DNA of 64,000 nt, taken from Sulfidibacter corallicola (lineage in GTDB: Bacteria; Acidobacteriota; Holophagae; Acanthopleuribacterales; Acanthopleuribacteraceae). The notes beneath the pieces were generated by a model that was given only the letters and a program-made list of their open reading frames with translations, searched no databases and was not told the DNA's origin. Made by a program: the position numbers and the translations under genes. The DNA lies in NCBI RefSeq assembly GCF_017498545.1, contig NZ_CP071793.1:372001-436000 (forward strand), read 5' to 3'. Below are positions 26,697 to 35,534 of this stretch, in pieces (position 1 is the stretch's first letter; every line of letters begins with the position of its first letter).

Positions 26697-29600
26697 TCAG
26701 GGACAGCTCGTGTGGATGTTTCGGGGAATGACGCGCAGTCTGATGCCGCGTCGTCTGAGTTCCTGGCGCAGATGGCGCAGTGAGTGGCGGCAACCCGTGC
26801 CGCCTTGCGTACAGGGCGGAAAGCGAATTTGAAGGGTGACGGTCGTCCCCCTGAATTGTCGCGAGTTACTCAGGACATGGGAAAGCGCATGCATTTCGGC
26901 GTGGCACCAATTACCCATCGGCCCACTGCGCGTGTGTTGGCGAATCGAACGGTGAGACTGAGCGTGTCCTGCTCGCCAGGTGGCGTTGCCCTCGCCCCAG
27001 CCACTGACGAAGGCCATGCGCTGACCTTGCGGCGTCGTGACGATGGCCGAACACTTGTTGCTGGGCAAGTTCACCACCGAGCCGTTCGAACGCGTCATGG
27101 TTCCGTTTTGGTCGATGTTGAACGGCCCGCCACCGGAGCCGGCCAAACCATAGGGATCGATCCAAGTGTACGGGTTGTGGGCATATTGATAAAGGTGATT
27201 GTTGCCGTTCAGGCCAAGCGGATCTTCGCTGATGTAAAGTCCTTGATCTGGCATGTAATAGCGAAACCAGTTGTAGGCGAAGCCGGTCTCGTCGTCGAAC
27301 CATTGTCCTTGATATCGGTGAGGTTGATCGCTGGATTCGGGGCTGCCGTCGACGGCTTTGAGCGCACCCCAGGTGTCGAACAGGCCGGCCCAATGGAGGT
27401 TGCCGCTGCCGTCCACCAGTTCGCGGGTCAACCCGATGGGTTCGTTGACGGCGAACAGGGTTTGGTCTTCGCGGGTGACCGCCAGCGGGCTGAAGGTGTG
27501 TTCTTCGCGCAGCCAGGTGGAAACTCGATCCGTGTCGTTGCGCCGTTCGATCACGTGGGCCACGGTCAGCGAATCCCAAACGTAGCGGCACTGAACGTCC
27601 GGCCCGGTGCGCACCGTGCGACGTCCCAGGGGGTCGTAGCTGTATTCCCAGACCTGGCCCTCGGGCGTTTCCACCTTGCGCAGCCGCTCCTCGGCGTCCC
27701 ACTGGAAGGACCAGCACTTGCGGCTCCCGTCAGCGGCCACTTCCTCGCGTGCGACCATGCGTCCCGCGCGGTCGTAGCGGTAGCGGGTGCGGCCCGATTG
27801 TACGAGGGCGCCGCCGGGGCCGTAGGCACGCGGCTCACCGCTGTCGACCCATTGTTTGTTGTCGGCGTTGTCGTAGGCGAAGCGCTCTCGCGGCCGTCCG
27901 TTGCGATCCGATGCGATCGGCTGGTTGGTTTCGTCGAAACGATGGGCGAAGTCGCCCCAGCGTGCGTCCTCGACCCGAATCGGATTGCCGTTGGGATCGT
28001 AGGTGAAGCGCCGTTCGACCGTGGCGGCAGCGGCCGGATCGCGGGTGGCCAGGCGCTGTTCGGACAACAGGCCGCCGTCGTCGTAGCGGGTACTGAGAAC
28101 GGCGCCGCCCGGCAGGAATCGCTCGATTTCGCGGCCCAACGGATCGCGGCGAAGGTTCACCGCGCCCTGGGGCATGCCGATCGACGTGATCTGGGAGTTG
28201 AGATCGTAACCGAACTGTACCAGGTCGCCCAGCGAGGTCCGCCGGGTCAGGCGGTCCGAAAGGCGGTTGTAGGTATTCTCGACATGGTGGTCGCCTTGAA
28301 TCTCGCGAATCACCTGGCCGTAGCAATCGCGCTCCAGGTGAAGGCTGGCCTGGCTGTTTTCGGCCTTGATCAGATGGTGGCTGGGCGACCATTCGAAGGT
28401 TACCTGCTCTCCGTTCGGCAATTCCTTGCGGATCAGGCGGCCGCCGGCGTCGCGCTTCATCTCGATGCGCTCGCCCTCACCGTTGATGACCGCGCTGCAG
28501 AGACCGGCCTTGTCGCGTTCCATCGTCAGGACGGATCCGTTGAAGCGGGTCTCTTTGATTTTCCAGCCGTCCTCGTCGTACGTGTAGCTCATCCGCTCGC
28601 CGTTCTCGTTGATGACGGCGAGCAGCCGGCCCGGTTCCGTATCCCATTCGAAGCGGCGCTCCAGACCGCGGGCGTTGACGATGCCGGTCAGGTGGCCGTT
28701 GGGACCGTAATTGAAGCGAAGCTCGTGGTTGCGACCGTTGACGACCGAGGCGAGTCGTCCGGCGTGATCCCAAGTGAACCGGTTGGTCATGCCGTCGGGA
28801 TAGGTGGTTTGGGTCAGGTGACCTTCGAAATCGTAGCTGTGGAGGGTCACTTTGCCGGTGGGATCGGTGAACGTGGTCATGTGCCCGCGGTCGTCGTATT
28901 CGAACTGACCCCAATTCCCGGCCCAATCACTGTGGGAGATGTTGTTGCCGCGCGCGTCGTAGCGGAATTTTTGGACCGCCCCTTCGGCATTTTCCACCCG
29001 CACCATGTCGCCGTTCGGATCCCATTCGTAGGTCCAACGCCCGCCTTTCGGATCGGTGGTGGCGACCAGGTATCCGCGTGCATCGTATTCGCGGGTCCAT
29101 TTTTGGCCGTGGGCGTCGATCATGCGGGTGGGCAGGTGCAGTTCGTTGTACTGCAGGCGGTACCCATGCCCCAGGGGATCGGTGATCGCGACGGTGTGCC
29201 CCTCGCCGTCGTATTCGAAGGCCAGCACGCCGCCCTCGGGGTCGACTTCGCGAACCAGGCGCCCGGCGGAATCGAACTGCCAGGTGCTTTGTGCACCGGA
29301 CGGTGAAATTTGCGCCTCGACCTGGCCACGCTCGTTCCATTGGTAGGTGGTGCGGTGCCCGTGTGAGTTCGTGACCACCGTGGTGCGGCTCATCTCGTCG
29401 TAACTCAGCTCGGTTTTCTGGTAATCGTCGATCCCACAGGAAGCGATGCAGCGATCCCGTTCATCGTAGGTGAACGAAAACGATCCCATGCCGCGCGGTG
29501 CATCATGCACCATTCGGTGTTTCTCGTCGTAGCCGTAGGTGTCCGGGCTGTTTCCGATATCGTAGGCTTCGGTCATGCGGCCCGTCGCGTCGTAGCTGTA

Positions 29601-30227
29601 ACGGACCAGGGCGATGTCGCGGCCTTCGGCGTAGGTGGTGATTTCGGTCAGGCGTCGCGCTTCGCCGAATTGGCCGTAGTGGAACTGAAAGGTGCGCTTT
29701 TCCCGTGCCTGAACGACCGTCGTGGGGAAGCCGGCCCCGTCGTATTGGAACTCCAGGCGCCAGCCGGCGGGGTTCTCGATACGGGCCAGCGGCATGGGTT
29801 CCTCGTCGCCGGCATCACGGGCCGCGAAGAGGTAGATCTGGCTGGGATCGTCGTCCTGTCCGTATGCCAACACGCGATAGTGATCCTGAATCCGGCGCAG
29901 TTCCAGTCGGGACTCCGGTTGGATCAGGCGAAACGCCGCACGATCGTCGAAGGTATCGTCGTCCACATCGAAATAGTGGGTGATGCCGTTGCGGTCCCGA
30001 AAGGCGAAGCCGTCGAGATCGCGTGTCAGGGTGATGTCGTAGGAGGAAGACCAGCCGTGACCTAGAAAGGAAGGGGCTTCCTCCAGTTGGTCGGTGCCAT
30101 AGCGGCGTTCCCAGACGAAAGGAACCGCACCGTGGAACAGGATGTCGGTTCGGGTGGTGAAAACGACACCGCTGGCGACGTCGATCGGATGGCCGACTGC
30201 TTTGCGGCCCGTAGATTTCAAAGACAT
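26697..30227 (-). CDS. RHS-repeat polymorphic toxin with C-terminal deaminase-like domain
   Basis: This 1176-residue protein opens with a DUF6531-like N-terminus (GHPIDVASGVVFTTRTDILF), then more than twenty YD/RHS repeats (for example WTREYDARGYLVATTDPKGG), the RHS core YMPDQGLYISEDPLGL and the DPYGL self-cleavage motif at ~1024-1028. The remaining ~147 residues are the variable toxin. It contains WCHAEMHAL with HAE at 1109-1111 and PPCTQGGTGC with Cys1139 and Cys1146, the zinc-binding and catalytic signature of the cytidine/nucleic-acid deaminase fold, although the cysteines are six residues apart instead of two. The predicted action is base deamination in the target cell. The RHS shell encloses the toxin until delivery; the PAAR and TPR genes upstream point to type VI-like or related secretion. 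Confidence 0.85.
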   Translation of the reverse strand: MSLKSTGRKAVGHPIDVASGVVFTTRTDILFHGAVPFVWERRYGTDQLEEAPSFLGHGWSSSYDITLTRDLDGFAFRDRNGITHYFDVDDDTFDDRAAFRLIQPESRLELRRIQDHYRVLAYGQDDDPSQIYLFAARDAGDEEPMPLARIENPAGWRLEFQYDGAGFPTTVVQAREKRTFQFHYGQFGEARRLTEITTYAEGRDIALVRYSYDATGRMTEAYDIGNSPDTYGYDEKHRMVHDAPRGMGSFSFTYDERDRCIASCGIDDYQKTELSYDEMSRTTVVTNSHGHRTTYQWNERGQVEAQISPSGAQSTWQFDSAGRLVREVDPEGGVLAFEYDGEGHTVAITDPLGHGYRLQYNELHLPTRMIDAHGQKWTREYDARGYLVATTDPKGGRWTYEWDPNGDMVRVENAEGAVQKFRYDARGNNISHSDWAGNWGQFEYDDRGHMTTFTDPTGKVTLHSYDFEGHLTQTTYPDGMTNRFTWDHAGRLASVVNGRNHELRFNYGPNGHLTGIVNARGLERRFEWDTEPGRLLAVINENGERMSYTYDEDGWKIKETRFNGSVLTMERDKAGLCSAVINGEGERIEMKRDAGGRLIRKELPNGEQVTFEWSPSHHLIKAENSQASLHLERDCYGQVIREIQGDHHVENTYNRLSDRLTRRTSLGDLVQFGYDLNSQITSIGMPQGAVNLRRDPLGREIERFLPGGAVLSTRYDDGGLLSEQRLATRDPAAAATVERRFTYDPNGNPIRVEDARWGDFAHRFDETNQPIASDRNGRPRERFAYDNADNKQWVDSGEPRAYGPGGALVQSGRTRYRYDRAGRMVAREEVAADGSRKCWSFQWDAEERLRKVETPEGQVWEYSYDPLGRRTVRTGPDVQCRYVWDSLTVAHVIERRNDTDRVSTWLREEHTFSPLAVTREDQTLFAVNEPIGLTRELVDGSGNLHWAGLFDTWGALKAVDGSPESSDQPHRYQGQWFDDETGFAYNWFRYYMPDQGLYISEDPLGLNGNNHLYQYAHNPYTWIDPYGLAGSGGGPFNIDQNGTMTRSNGSVVNLPSNKCSAIVTTPQGQRMAFVSGWGEGNATWRAGHAQSHRSIRQHTRSGPMGNWCHAEMHALSHVLSNSRQFRGTTVTLQIRFPPCTQGGTGCRHSLRHLRQELRRRGIRLRVIPRNIHTSCP

Positions 30228-30295
30228 GCGATGCTCTCTCTATATAAATAGTGTTCCGGTTTGAAGCTCGAGATATGGTAGGTGAACGCGGGGAC

Positions 30296-31201
30296 TCATC
30301 GGCCGCCGGGGCACCGGGCGCATCGGGACCTGCCATTGCGGCCCTGACGACGGGCACGCAGGCCCTTGACCAGTTTCAGCAAGCCTTTGGCGATATCCAT
30401 CCAGGAGGGCATGGGAAAGCCGCCGATCATCACGTTGGGCGAACCCATCGTGATCATGCCGGGCGTGCCGGGCGGGACGCAGATGTCCTTGCCCATGGCC
30501 GCGGTGGCCGCCATGGCCGCCACATCGGCCGCCAACTGTGCGGCCATCATGCTGGCGTTGAGCGCCAGGGCGCCGGCCATGTGGGAGTTGTCCGCTTCGA
30601 CGGCTTCGATGGCGTCACCCGCGATACCCAACCCGGTGGCCACCATGCCGCCGATCATCGCGGCCTTCATCGCCTTTTGCATGGCGGCCGCGGCACCGCG
30701 AGCGGCCGCGGCGGGAGAGGGGACCGGTTTGCAGTGAAAGGTGACGTCGGTGACGCGGGCGGCGCGGGCGCCGGCGATGAACACGTTCGACGAGCCGGTG
30801 AAAATTTCGTAGAAGGGCGGCAGGCCGCAGCAGGTGGGTGCCAGGCCGATGTCGCCGGCGCGGGCGGCCGGCTTGCTGTTGACCAGCACTTGGACCGAGG
30901 TACCCAGCAGCACGTTGCCGATCGACGGCAGGGGCGTGGGGGGAATCGGCGGTGGTCCGCTGGGTGGGTGCAGCACGTGGGCGTGGGGTGCACCGATGGC
31001 CAGGGAGCCGAGGGTGGCGGCGGGAAAGCTCGGCAAGGCGTTGGCGATGAAGTTGGTGGCTTTGGCGAACCCTTCGTTGACCAACATCACCGCTTGGGCC
31101 GGTGCGGTCACGACCTTGTTGATGCCGTTGGCGATGTCGTGCAGCACGTTGGTGGGTCGGGCGGAAGGTTCGGGGCGTGGTGCGGCGGGTAGATTGGCCA
31201 T
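30296..31201 (-). CDS. PAAR-like tip/spike protein
   Basis: This 301-residue protein has paired PAAR-type motifs: LGTSVQVLVNSKPAARAGD, TGSSNVFIAGARAARVTD and, near the end, GSPNVMIGGFPMP. Between them lies an Ala/Met-rich hydrophobic stretch (about 165-240: MIGGMVATGLGIAGDAIEAV and similar) that could be helices or a membrane-active region, and the C-terminus is basic (RARRQGRNGRSR). PAAR proteins sharpen secretion-system tips and carry effectors. The ATG at 31201 has GGAGG seven bases upstream and is two bases after the adaptor gene stop; the RHS gene follows 68 bases downstream. Role as loader of the RHS toxin is inferred. Confidence 0.78.
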   Translation of the reverse strand: MANLPAAPRPEPSARPTNVLHDIANGINKVVTAPAQAVMLVNEGFAKATNFIANALPSFPAATLGSLAIGAPHAHVLHPPSGPPPIPPTPLPSIGNVLLGTSVQVLVNSKPAARAGDIGLAPTCCGLPPFYEIFTGSSNVFIAGARAARVTDVTFHCKPVPSPAAAARGAAAAMQKAMKAAMIGGMVATGLGIAGDAIEAVEADNSHMAGALALNASMMAAQLAADVAAMAATAAMGKDICVPPGTPGMITMGSPNVMIGGFPMPSWMDIAKGLLKLVKGLRARRQGRNGRSRCARCPGGR

Positions 31202-31203
31202 GT

Positions 31204-32451
31204 TTATCCCTCCTCTGCCGGACGTTGCTTGAGCTGCTTCAACTCGTCGCCGATCGCGGCGGCTTTGTCTTTCTGTCGCGCCTGTTTGTAGCCGCGCTCC
31301 AGGTGCTTGAGGTTGACTTTCAGCAGTCCGTCCATCTCGCAGCCGCGACACAGAGTGACCGCGTTCTCCCAGCTTTGTACGGCCGCCTCGTGTTTCTTTT
31401 GTTTCTCTTGGGCCAGTCCCTTCTTTTCCAACATCTGGGCCTTGCCCTCGGCGTCGAGCAGGTGGGTGGCGAGTGTCTCCGCGTGGCCGTAACATTCCTC
31501 GGCCATGGGGTAGTTCTTGCGCTTGTAGGTCACGTCGCCGAGATTCTTGACGATCGTGTAGAACACCACGTGTTCGGAGCTTTGGGTGACTTCGGGCACC
31601 GCGCATTCATAATAGTGTTGGGCGCGGGCCAGGTCGTTGATGCGGTGGTGGACATCGCCCATGCCGTTGAGAACCAGGGCCTGCATGCCGTGGTTCTCGG
31701 TGCTCTGGTAATGGCCGAGCAGCGTGTTGTACTTGTGGAGTGCGGCTTTGCTGCGGTTGTAGGCGTAGTCCCGTTGGGCCAGCAGCAGCAGGGCTTCCAT
31801 GCGCTTTTCGATGGGCTGGTTCTCGTCTTCCATCTGTTCCTGGCTGGCTTGGTCCAGGGCTTCCGCGCTGAAGTCCACCGGATGGAGGACGACGCGCGGT
31901 GCCTCGACCAATCCGTTGCGGTGGCGTTTGGCCTTGGGGTGGTCGCGGAAGATCAGGCGCAAGTGCCGCATCCAGGGTTTGACGCCTTCTCGCGGAGAGA
32001 ATGCCTGGATCAGTTGGTACCAGCCGCGCATGTCGACGATCTGGGTGGGGAACAGCACCCAAACCAGGCGATGCCCGCCACAGCAGGGCATGAGCGAGCG
32101 GCTGTACTCGATGCCTTCGAGGAGCCGCTCGGCCGGGTCGCGGCCGCTGTCGAACACCGACTCGGGTGGTCCCGGGATGGGGTCTTTTTCCTGTTCCTTC
32201 AACCAATCGGCGGCGAGCGCGTGCTCCTCGCGCAGCCGTTCCATGACCACGTCCACGAAGGCGCCGGGGTGATGGAAGGCATCGGCGAACATCAGGAACA
32301 CGTCGCTGGGGGAGGCTTGTTCCACGTCGCGGATGAGCTTCAACACCACCGGAACGTCGTTGTCGCTGCAGTTCACCAGTTGGATCAGGTCACGTCGTTG
32401 CTCCACGAAGCAGGTGAAATTCTGCCTGGCCTCGGCAAAGAGTTGTTCCAT
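31204..32451 (-). CDS. TPR-repeat protein, candidate adaptor of the RHS toxin operon
   Basis: This 415-residue soluble protein is first in the operon. Residues 1-~200 have no recognised family (QNFTCFVEQRRDLIQLVNCS, LVWVLFPTQIVDMRGWYQLI). Residues ~215-400 are TPR-like helical pairs (ALLLLAQRDYAYNRSKAALH, GDVHHRINDLARAQHYYECA, LGDVTYKRKNYPMAEECYGH, EAAVQSWENAVTLC). Proteins with this position act as chaperones or adaptors that mount an effector on the PAAR spike. The function is inference; the repeats and operon are seen directly. Confidence 0.7.
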   Translation of the reverse strand: MEQLFAEARQNFTCFVEQRRDLIQLVNCSDNDVPVVLKLIRDVEQASPSDVFLMFADAFHHPGAFVDVVMERLREEHALAADWLKEQEKDPIPGPPESVFDSGRDPAERLLEGIEYSRSLMPCCGGHRLVWVLFPTQIVDMRGWYQLIQAFSPREGVKPWMRHLRLIFRDHPKAKRHRNGLVEAPRVVLHPVDFSAEALDQASQEQMEDENQPIEKRMEALLLLAQRDYAYNRSKAALHKYNTLLGHYQSTENHGMQALVLNGMGDVHHRINDLARAQHYYECAVPEVTQSSEHVVFYTIVKNLGDVTYKRKNYPMAEECYGHAETLATHLLDAEGKAQMLEKKGLAQEKQKKHEAAVQSWENAVTLCRGCEMDGLLKVNLKHLERGYKQARQKDKAAAIGDELKQLKQRPAEEG

Positions 32452-33191
32452 GGCAATGACCTCGGCCTATCGACGGCGCGCGGCTGCATGCCGCGCGGGT
32501 CGCGTCTGTCCGTCACATGACTCGAACGGGTGGACGGCTTCGTGCGCCGTCCCACGTCGAGCGCTGGAAGTCCATATCATAAGTGCTCCTGAAACAGGTG
32601 GTTGCGGCGACCCGACTCGGCCCTTTATGGACAGAATCGCGTCGAATCCCGCGTCCGATACACGGTCAGCGCAGCGAGACCTCCATGTTGGGAAACCTCG
32701 CTTCGCGATGCGCGCATCACCGCCAGCCACCAGAGATAAAATAGGTTTCGTGTCCATCCAGAAGGGCCTCGCCTCCAACTCCACGGAAGGTCGCGCTGGA
32801 CGGCCACGAGATAAGGCTTCGGCATTCAGGCCGTGGGGAAACAGTGATTCTCATCGCTATTCCCACACCTGGTATGTGACGCCTGAAACCGATCGGTTTC
32901 GAGCCGCTTCCCGAATCGTGCAAACCGCTCGAAAACTCATCGCTACTGGATTGAGACTATTAGGTTTTAGCACTCTTTTTGGGGAAATTCAACGCGGCCC
33001 TGAATTTGTGTTTCGGCGGGCTGTCAGAGCGACTGTTTTTTGAAGGGGTTGACGAAAGTTGAGGGTGGGGAGAATGCGAGATTGCGCGCGAGGAGTCGGT
33101 GTTCCCAAGGTCGTGCCCATCTGGAAACGGAATTTGGAGCTATCGAAGCGGCCTGACTGGATGGATGCAGAGAACGCTATGGCCAGAAGCT
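32452..33191. other. Gene-free region at the boundary of toxin and ATPase-HNH modules
   Basis: Several short frames exist on both strands but none has a ribosome site, a family signal or consistent codon use. The stretch separates the toxin operon start at 32451 from the HNH gene stop at 33192. It includes a near-perfect inverted repeat at 32477-32497 in the toxin operon leader. No terminator was seen for the HNH gene. Confidence 0.5.
32477..32497. repeat. GC-rich inverted repeat upstream of the toxin operon
   Basis: The palindrome CGCGCGGC-TGCAT-GCCGCGCG has a perfect 8-bp stem and a 5-base loop, 26 bases before the adaptor gene start on the minus strand. It could be an operator or an RNA hairpin in the leader. 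Confidence 0.5.
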
Positions 33192-33935
33192 TTAAATGCG
33201 CCCACCTTCCCGCTTCAATGGCCGTCCCTGTTCGTCGAAGCAGGAAGATGCCGTTCCCGCAAAGCCCTCGATCAATGCCTTCAGCACTTCGGGATGGTCC
33301 TGAAAAACCACCATCCATACCGTCCAAAACCCGCGATGTTTTGCGATGTCCAATAAATCTGTGAGAATGTCGTCCCAGTTTGCGCCATTTTGGCGTGCTT
33401 TCTCGACGTTGTTCAAATGCCTCTTGGCCGTGTGCCAAATGGCGCGTCGCAGCGCTTTTCTCGTATCCGACTTGGAATCTTCCTGATTGAATCGGAACAT
33501 CCCGATCGTGTTCTGCGCCTTTGCGAGGACATTCGCCGGATGACTTGTATCCGCATCGATGTCACCATTCTCTCGGTATTCAAATGCGAGCATGGTGTTG
33601 TCGCGATCTGGCCAGAGGAATGCGTCGAGGTCGAAATCTCGACCGGGTTTGGCGTTTGATGGGGGTTTGCCATCGAATTGGGTTTTATGGGAATTGCACA
33701 TGGTGCATGAAATCAAGAGATTGGTCCAAGTATTTCTTAAGCTCGGTCGATATGCCTTTGCGATTTTGTGCTCGATTGCCCGATTGGCTCCCAAGCCGAT
33801 AAACAATTCGCAATAGGAGCAATAGGGCCCAATTCGCTCGACCAGGTATACTTTCGCATCTCCATAATCTTTGGAAAGATCGCTTTCGCCGGCCCTCCAT
33901 TGCGAGGGACAGAGACCTTTCTCCACGGGTCTCAA
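33192..33935 (-). CDS. ptuB: HNH endonuclease, PtuB-like (Septu-type)
   Basis: This 247-residue protein starts at a TTG (33935) whose TTGA overlaps the ATPase stop codon. It opens MRPVEKGLCPSQW, as in the TIGR02646/PtuB family, and carries an HNH-type zinc and nuclease core: Cys39-x2-Cys42 (YCSYC), EHKIAK with His56, and SCTMCNSHKT with Cys77, Cys80 and His83. The C-terminal part GFWTVWMVVFQDHPEVLKAL and the GTASSCFD end also fit that family. PtuB is the nuclease effector of Septu anti-phage systems and of retron Ec78. The pairing with the upstream ATPase supports the call. A start at 34325 in the same frame would overlap the ATPase for nearly 400 bases and is unlikely. Confidence 0.72.
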   Translation of the reverse strand: MRPVEKGLCPSQWRAGESDLSKDYGDAKVYLVERIGPYCSYCELFIGLGANRAIEHKIAKAYRPSLRNTWTNLLISCTMCNSHKTQFDGKPPSNAKPGRDFDLDAFLWPDRDNTMLAFEYRENGDIDADTSHPANVLAKAQNTIGMFRFNQEDSKSDTRKALRRAIWHTAKRHLNNVEKARQNGANWDDILTDLLDIAKHRGFWTVWMVVFQDHPEVLKALIEGFAGTASSCFDEQGRPLKREGGRI

Positions 33936-35278
33936 TTCGAATCCCCAAGCCCTTGGGCACGGCGCTCCAAACGCAGCGCCGCTTGGAAGGCGGGATCGTG
34001 CCCGAAGAGTTCCATCTCCTTCATGAGCTGATTCAATTCGGCAATACGTTCTTGTCGTTCGGCTCCCCGTGCATTCTTGGCGCGATCCATCGCCTCGAAG
34101 TATCGCTCCGCCGCGTCGATTTTCTCGAAATACCGCCTGCTGCGTTGAGGGTTTTCGACCCCTTGGTAAATTTCCGCGATGTCTTCGATTCCCAGGGTGT
34201 CGGTGCTCCCGGGGAGTGCGCCATCCTCTTCGGTGAGACGGATGGTGTAATCCTCCGTTGGGTTGAGTGCCTGAATGATAAAGGGGGAGTGGGTCGTTGC
34301 GATGAACTGGACCTTGGGGAAGCATCTTTTCAAATCTCCGACCACTCGGCGCTGCCAGTTTGGATGAAGATGGAGGTCGATTTCGTCGATGAGGACGATT
34401 CCTTCGGTGCGCTGCAGAGCCTCGCCGCCATAGAAGGGATTCAACTTACAGCAACGGGAGCCGAGATCGGCAATCATGCCCATCATGTTGCGTTCACCAT
34501 CGCTGAACTTTTCGATGGGTAGGTTTCGACCATCGGAAAATTGGGCGCAGATGGCTTTTTCTTTTCCGTCGTAAAAAAAGGATTCGCATCCTGGCAAACA
34601 CTTCTGAATGGCCCGCTTGATGGCACCCAGGACTTCGTCGGGCTTGTCGCCGCGACTGGTGTTTTGAAAATTGGCGAATTCCTGGTCGATGAACCACCGA
34701 ATGAATTGCTTTTCGTTGGAAGCCGGATCGAGACTGTCCGAATATGCCGCCAGTCGGGACTCGGCCTTACCCAAGCTCGTGGTACGGTCTTGCTTCTGAA
34801 GCCACAAGCGACCGGTTCCGTAGTAGGCGATCACTGGCAGGGGCGTAGGTTTGCCCTCCATGACGTTTTTCTGCAAAGAGCTCGAAACATTTAGTATAGG
34901 TCTGGCCTTGATGCGATCCGTTCGCGACGATCCGGTCTTTAGACGACGCTCCCATTCGAGAGGCTTTCCCGAAACGTGCCCGTGGGCGCCGATCACCACG
35001 GGGTATTGAGGTTCGCGGTTGACGCCTTGGCCGTTGTCCCACCTGACGGTCTTCAGGCGAACCTCGTCCTGACGAATGTGGCGGCTGGGTGCATCGGCGA
35101 ATTTGAGAAAAAGAGAGCCGATCGCGATCGTCAATGCGTCCAGAATTGCCGTCTTTCCACTGCCGTTATCGCCAATCAGCAGATTGAAAGTCGGGCCAAA
35201 CGAGAACGATTGGTCGTCGAACCCTTTGAAATTCTGCAGTCGCAGAGAATCGATTCGCAAAGAGTACCCCCAAGGCAT
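33932..35278 (-). CDS. ptuA: ATPase of ABC/SMC-like type, PtuA-like (Septu-type)
   Basis: This 448-residue ATPase starts with IDSLRLQNFKGFDDQSFSF and Walker A IGDNGSGKTAILDAL. It has an ABC-like signature FSDGERNMMGMIADL, Walker B GIVLIDEIDLHLHPNWQ and a switch histidine in TTHSPFIIQAL. The mid-region insert (~90-230) is typical of OLD/PtuA-like proteins; no TOPRIM nuclease domain follows, so nuclease activity must come from the HNH partner. Septu PtuA forms a ring that holds PtuB and is thought to sense nucleotide depletion or phage DNA. The ATG at 35278 is used; a TTG at the tenth codon region is an alternative. Confidence 0.75.
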   Translation of the reverse strand: MPWGYSLRIDSLRLQNFKGFDDQSFSFGPTFNLLIGDNGSGKTAILDALTIAIGSLFLKFADAPSRHIRQDEVRLKTVRWDNGQGVNREPQYPVVIGAHGHVSGKPLEWERRLKTGSSRTDRIKARPILNVSSSLQKNVMEGKPTPLPVIAYYGTGRLWLQKQDRTTSLGKAESRLAAYSDSLDPASNEKQFIRWFIDQEFANFQNTSRGDKPDEVLGAIKRAIQKCLPGCESFFYDGKEKAICAQFSDGRNLPIEKFSDGERNMMGMIADLGSRCCKLNPFYGGEALQRTEGIVLIDEIDLHLHPNWQRRVVGDLKRCFPKVQFIATTHSPFIIQALNPTEDYTIRLTEEDGALPGSTDTLGIEDIAEIYQGVENPQRSRRYFEKIDAAERYFEAMDRAKNARGAERQERIAELNQLMKEMELFGHDPAFQAALRLERRAQGLGDSN

Positions 35279-35412
35279 TCTTCCGGGATCAAAGGATCCT
35301 GATTATCGCTTGGTATCGAGAAAACGACGTGTTGGGTGTCCTTTTATCGATGGAAATTTCCACCGAAAGGCTTCGGGATCATTCTAGGACACTTGGGATT
35401 GGCGCCCCAACG

Positions 35413-35450
35413 AAAAAAGCCGGACCGCGGCGGGGGACCGCGATCCGGCT
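35413..35450 (-). terminator. Rho-independent terminator of the fad operon
   Basis: On the minus strand the stem AGCCGGA...TCCGGCT, with an inner CGCGG/CCGCG pairing and a C-rich loop, is followed by six T. It lies 85 bases beyond the acyl-CoA dehydrogenase stop codon. Confidence 0.85.
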
Positions 35451-35534
35451 CGAGGCTCCGGATAGGACCACGGGAGGGTCCGGGGGTACAGGAAATGTGA
35501 GGGCGACGCCCGGCGTCGCCCCGAATCGTTCGGA

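Noticed and set aside
32467..32784. 105-codon minus-strand frame upstream of the toxin operon
   Set aside because: Arg-rich composition, no ribosome site and no recognisable family.
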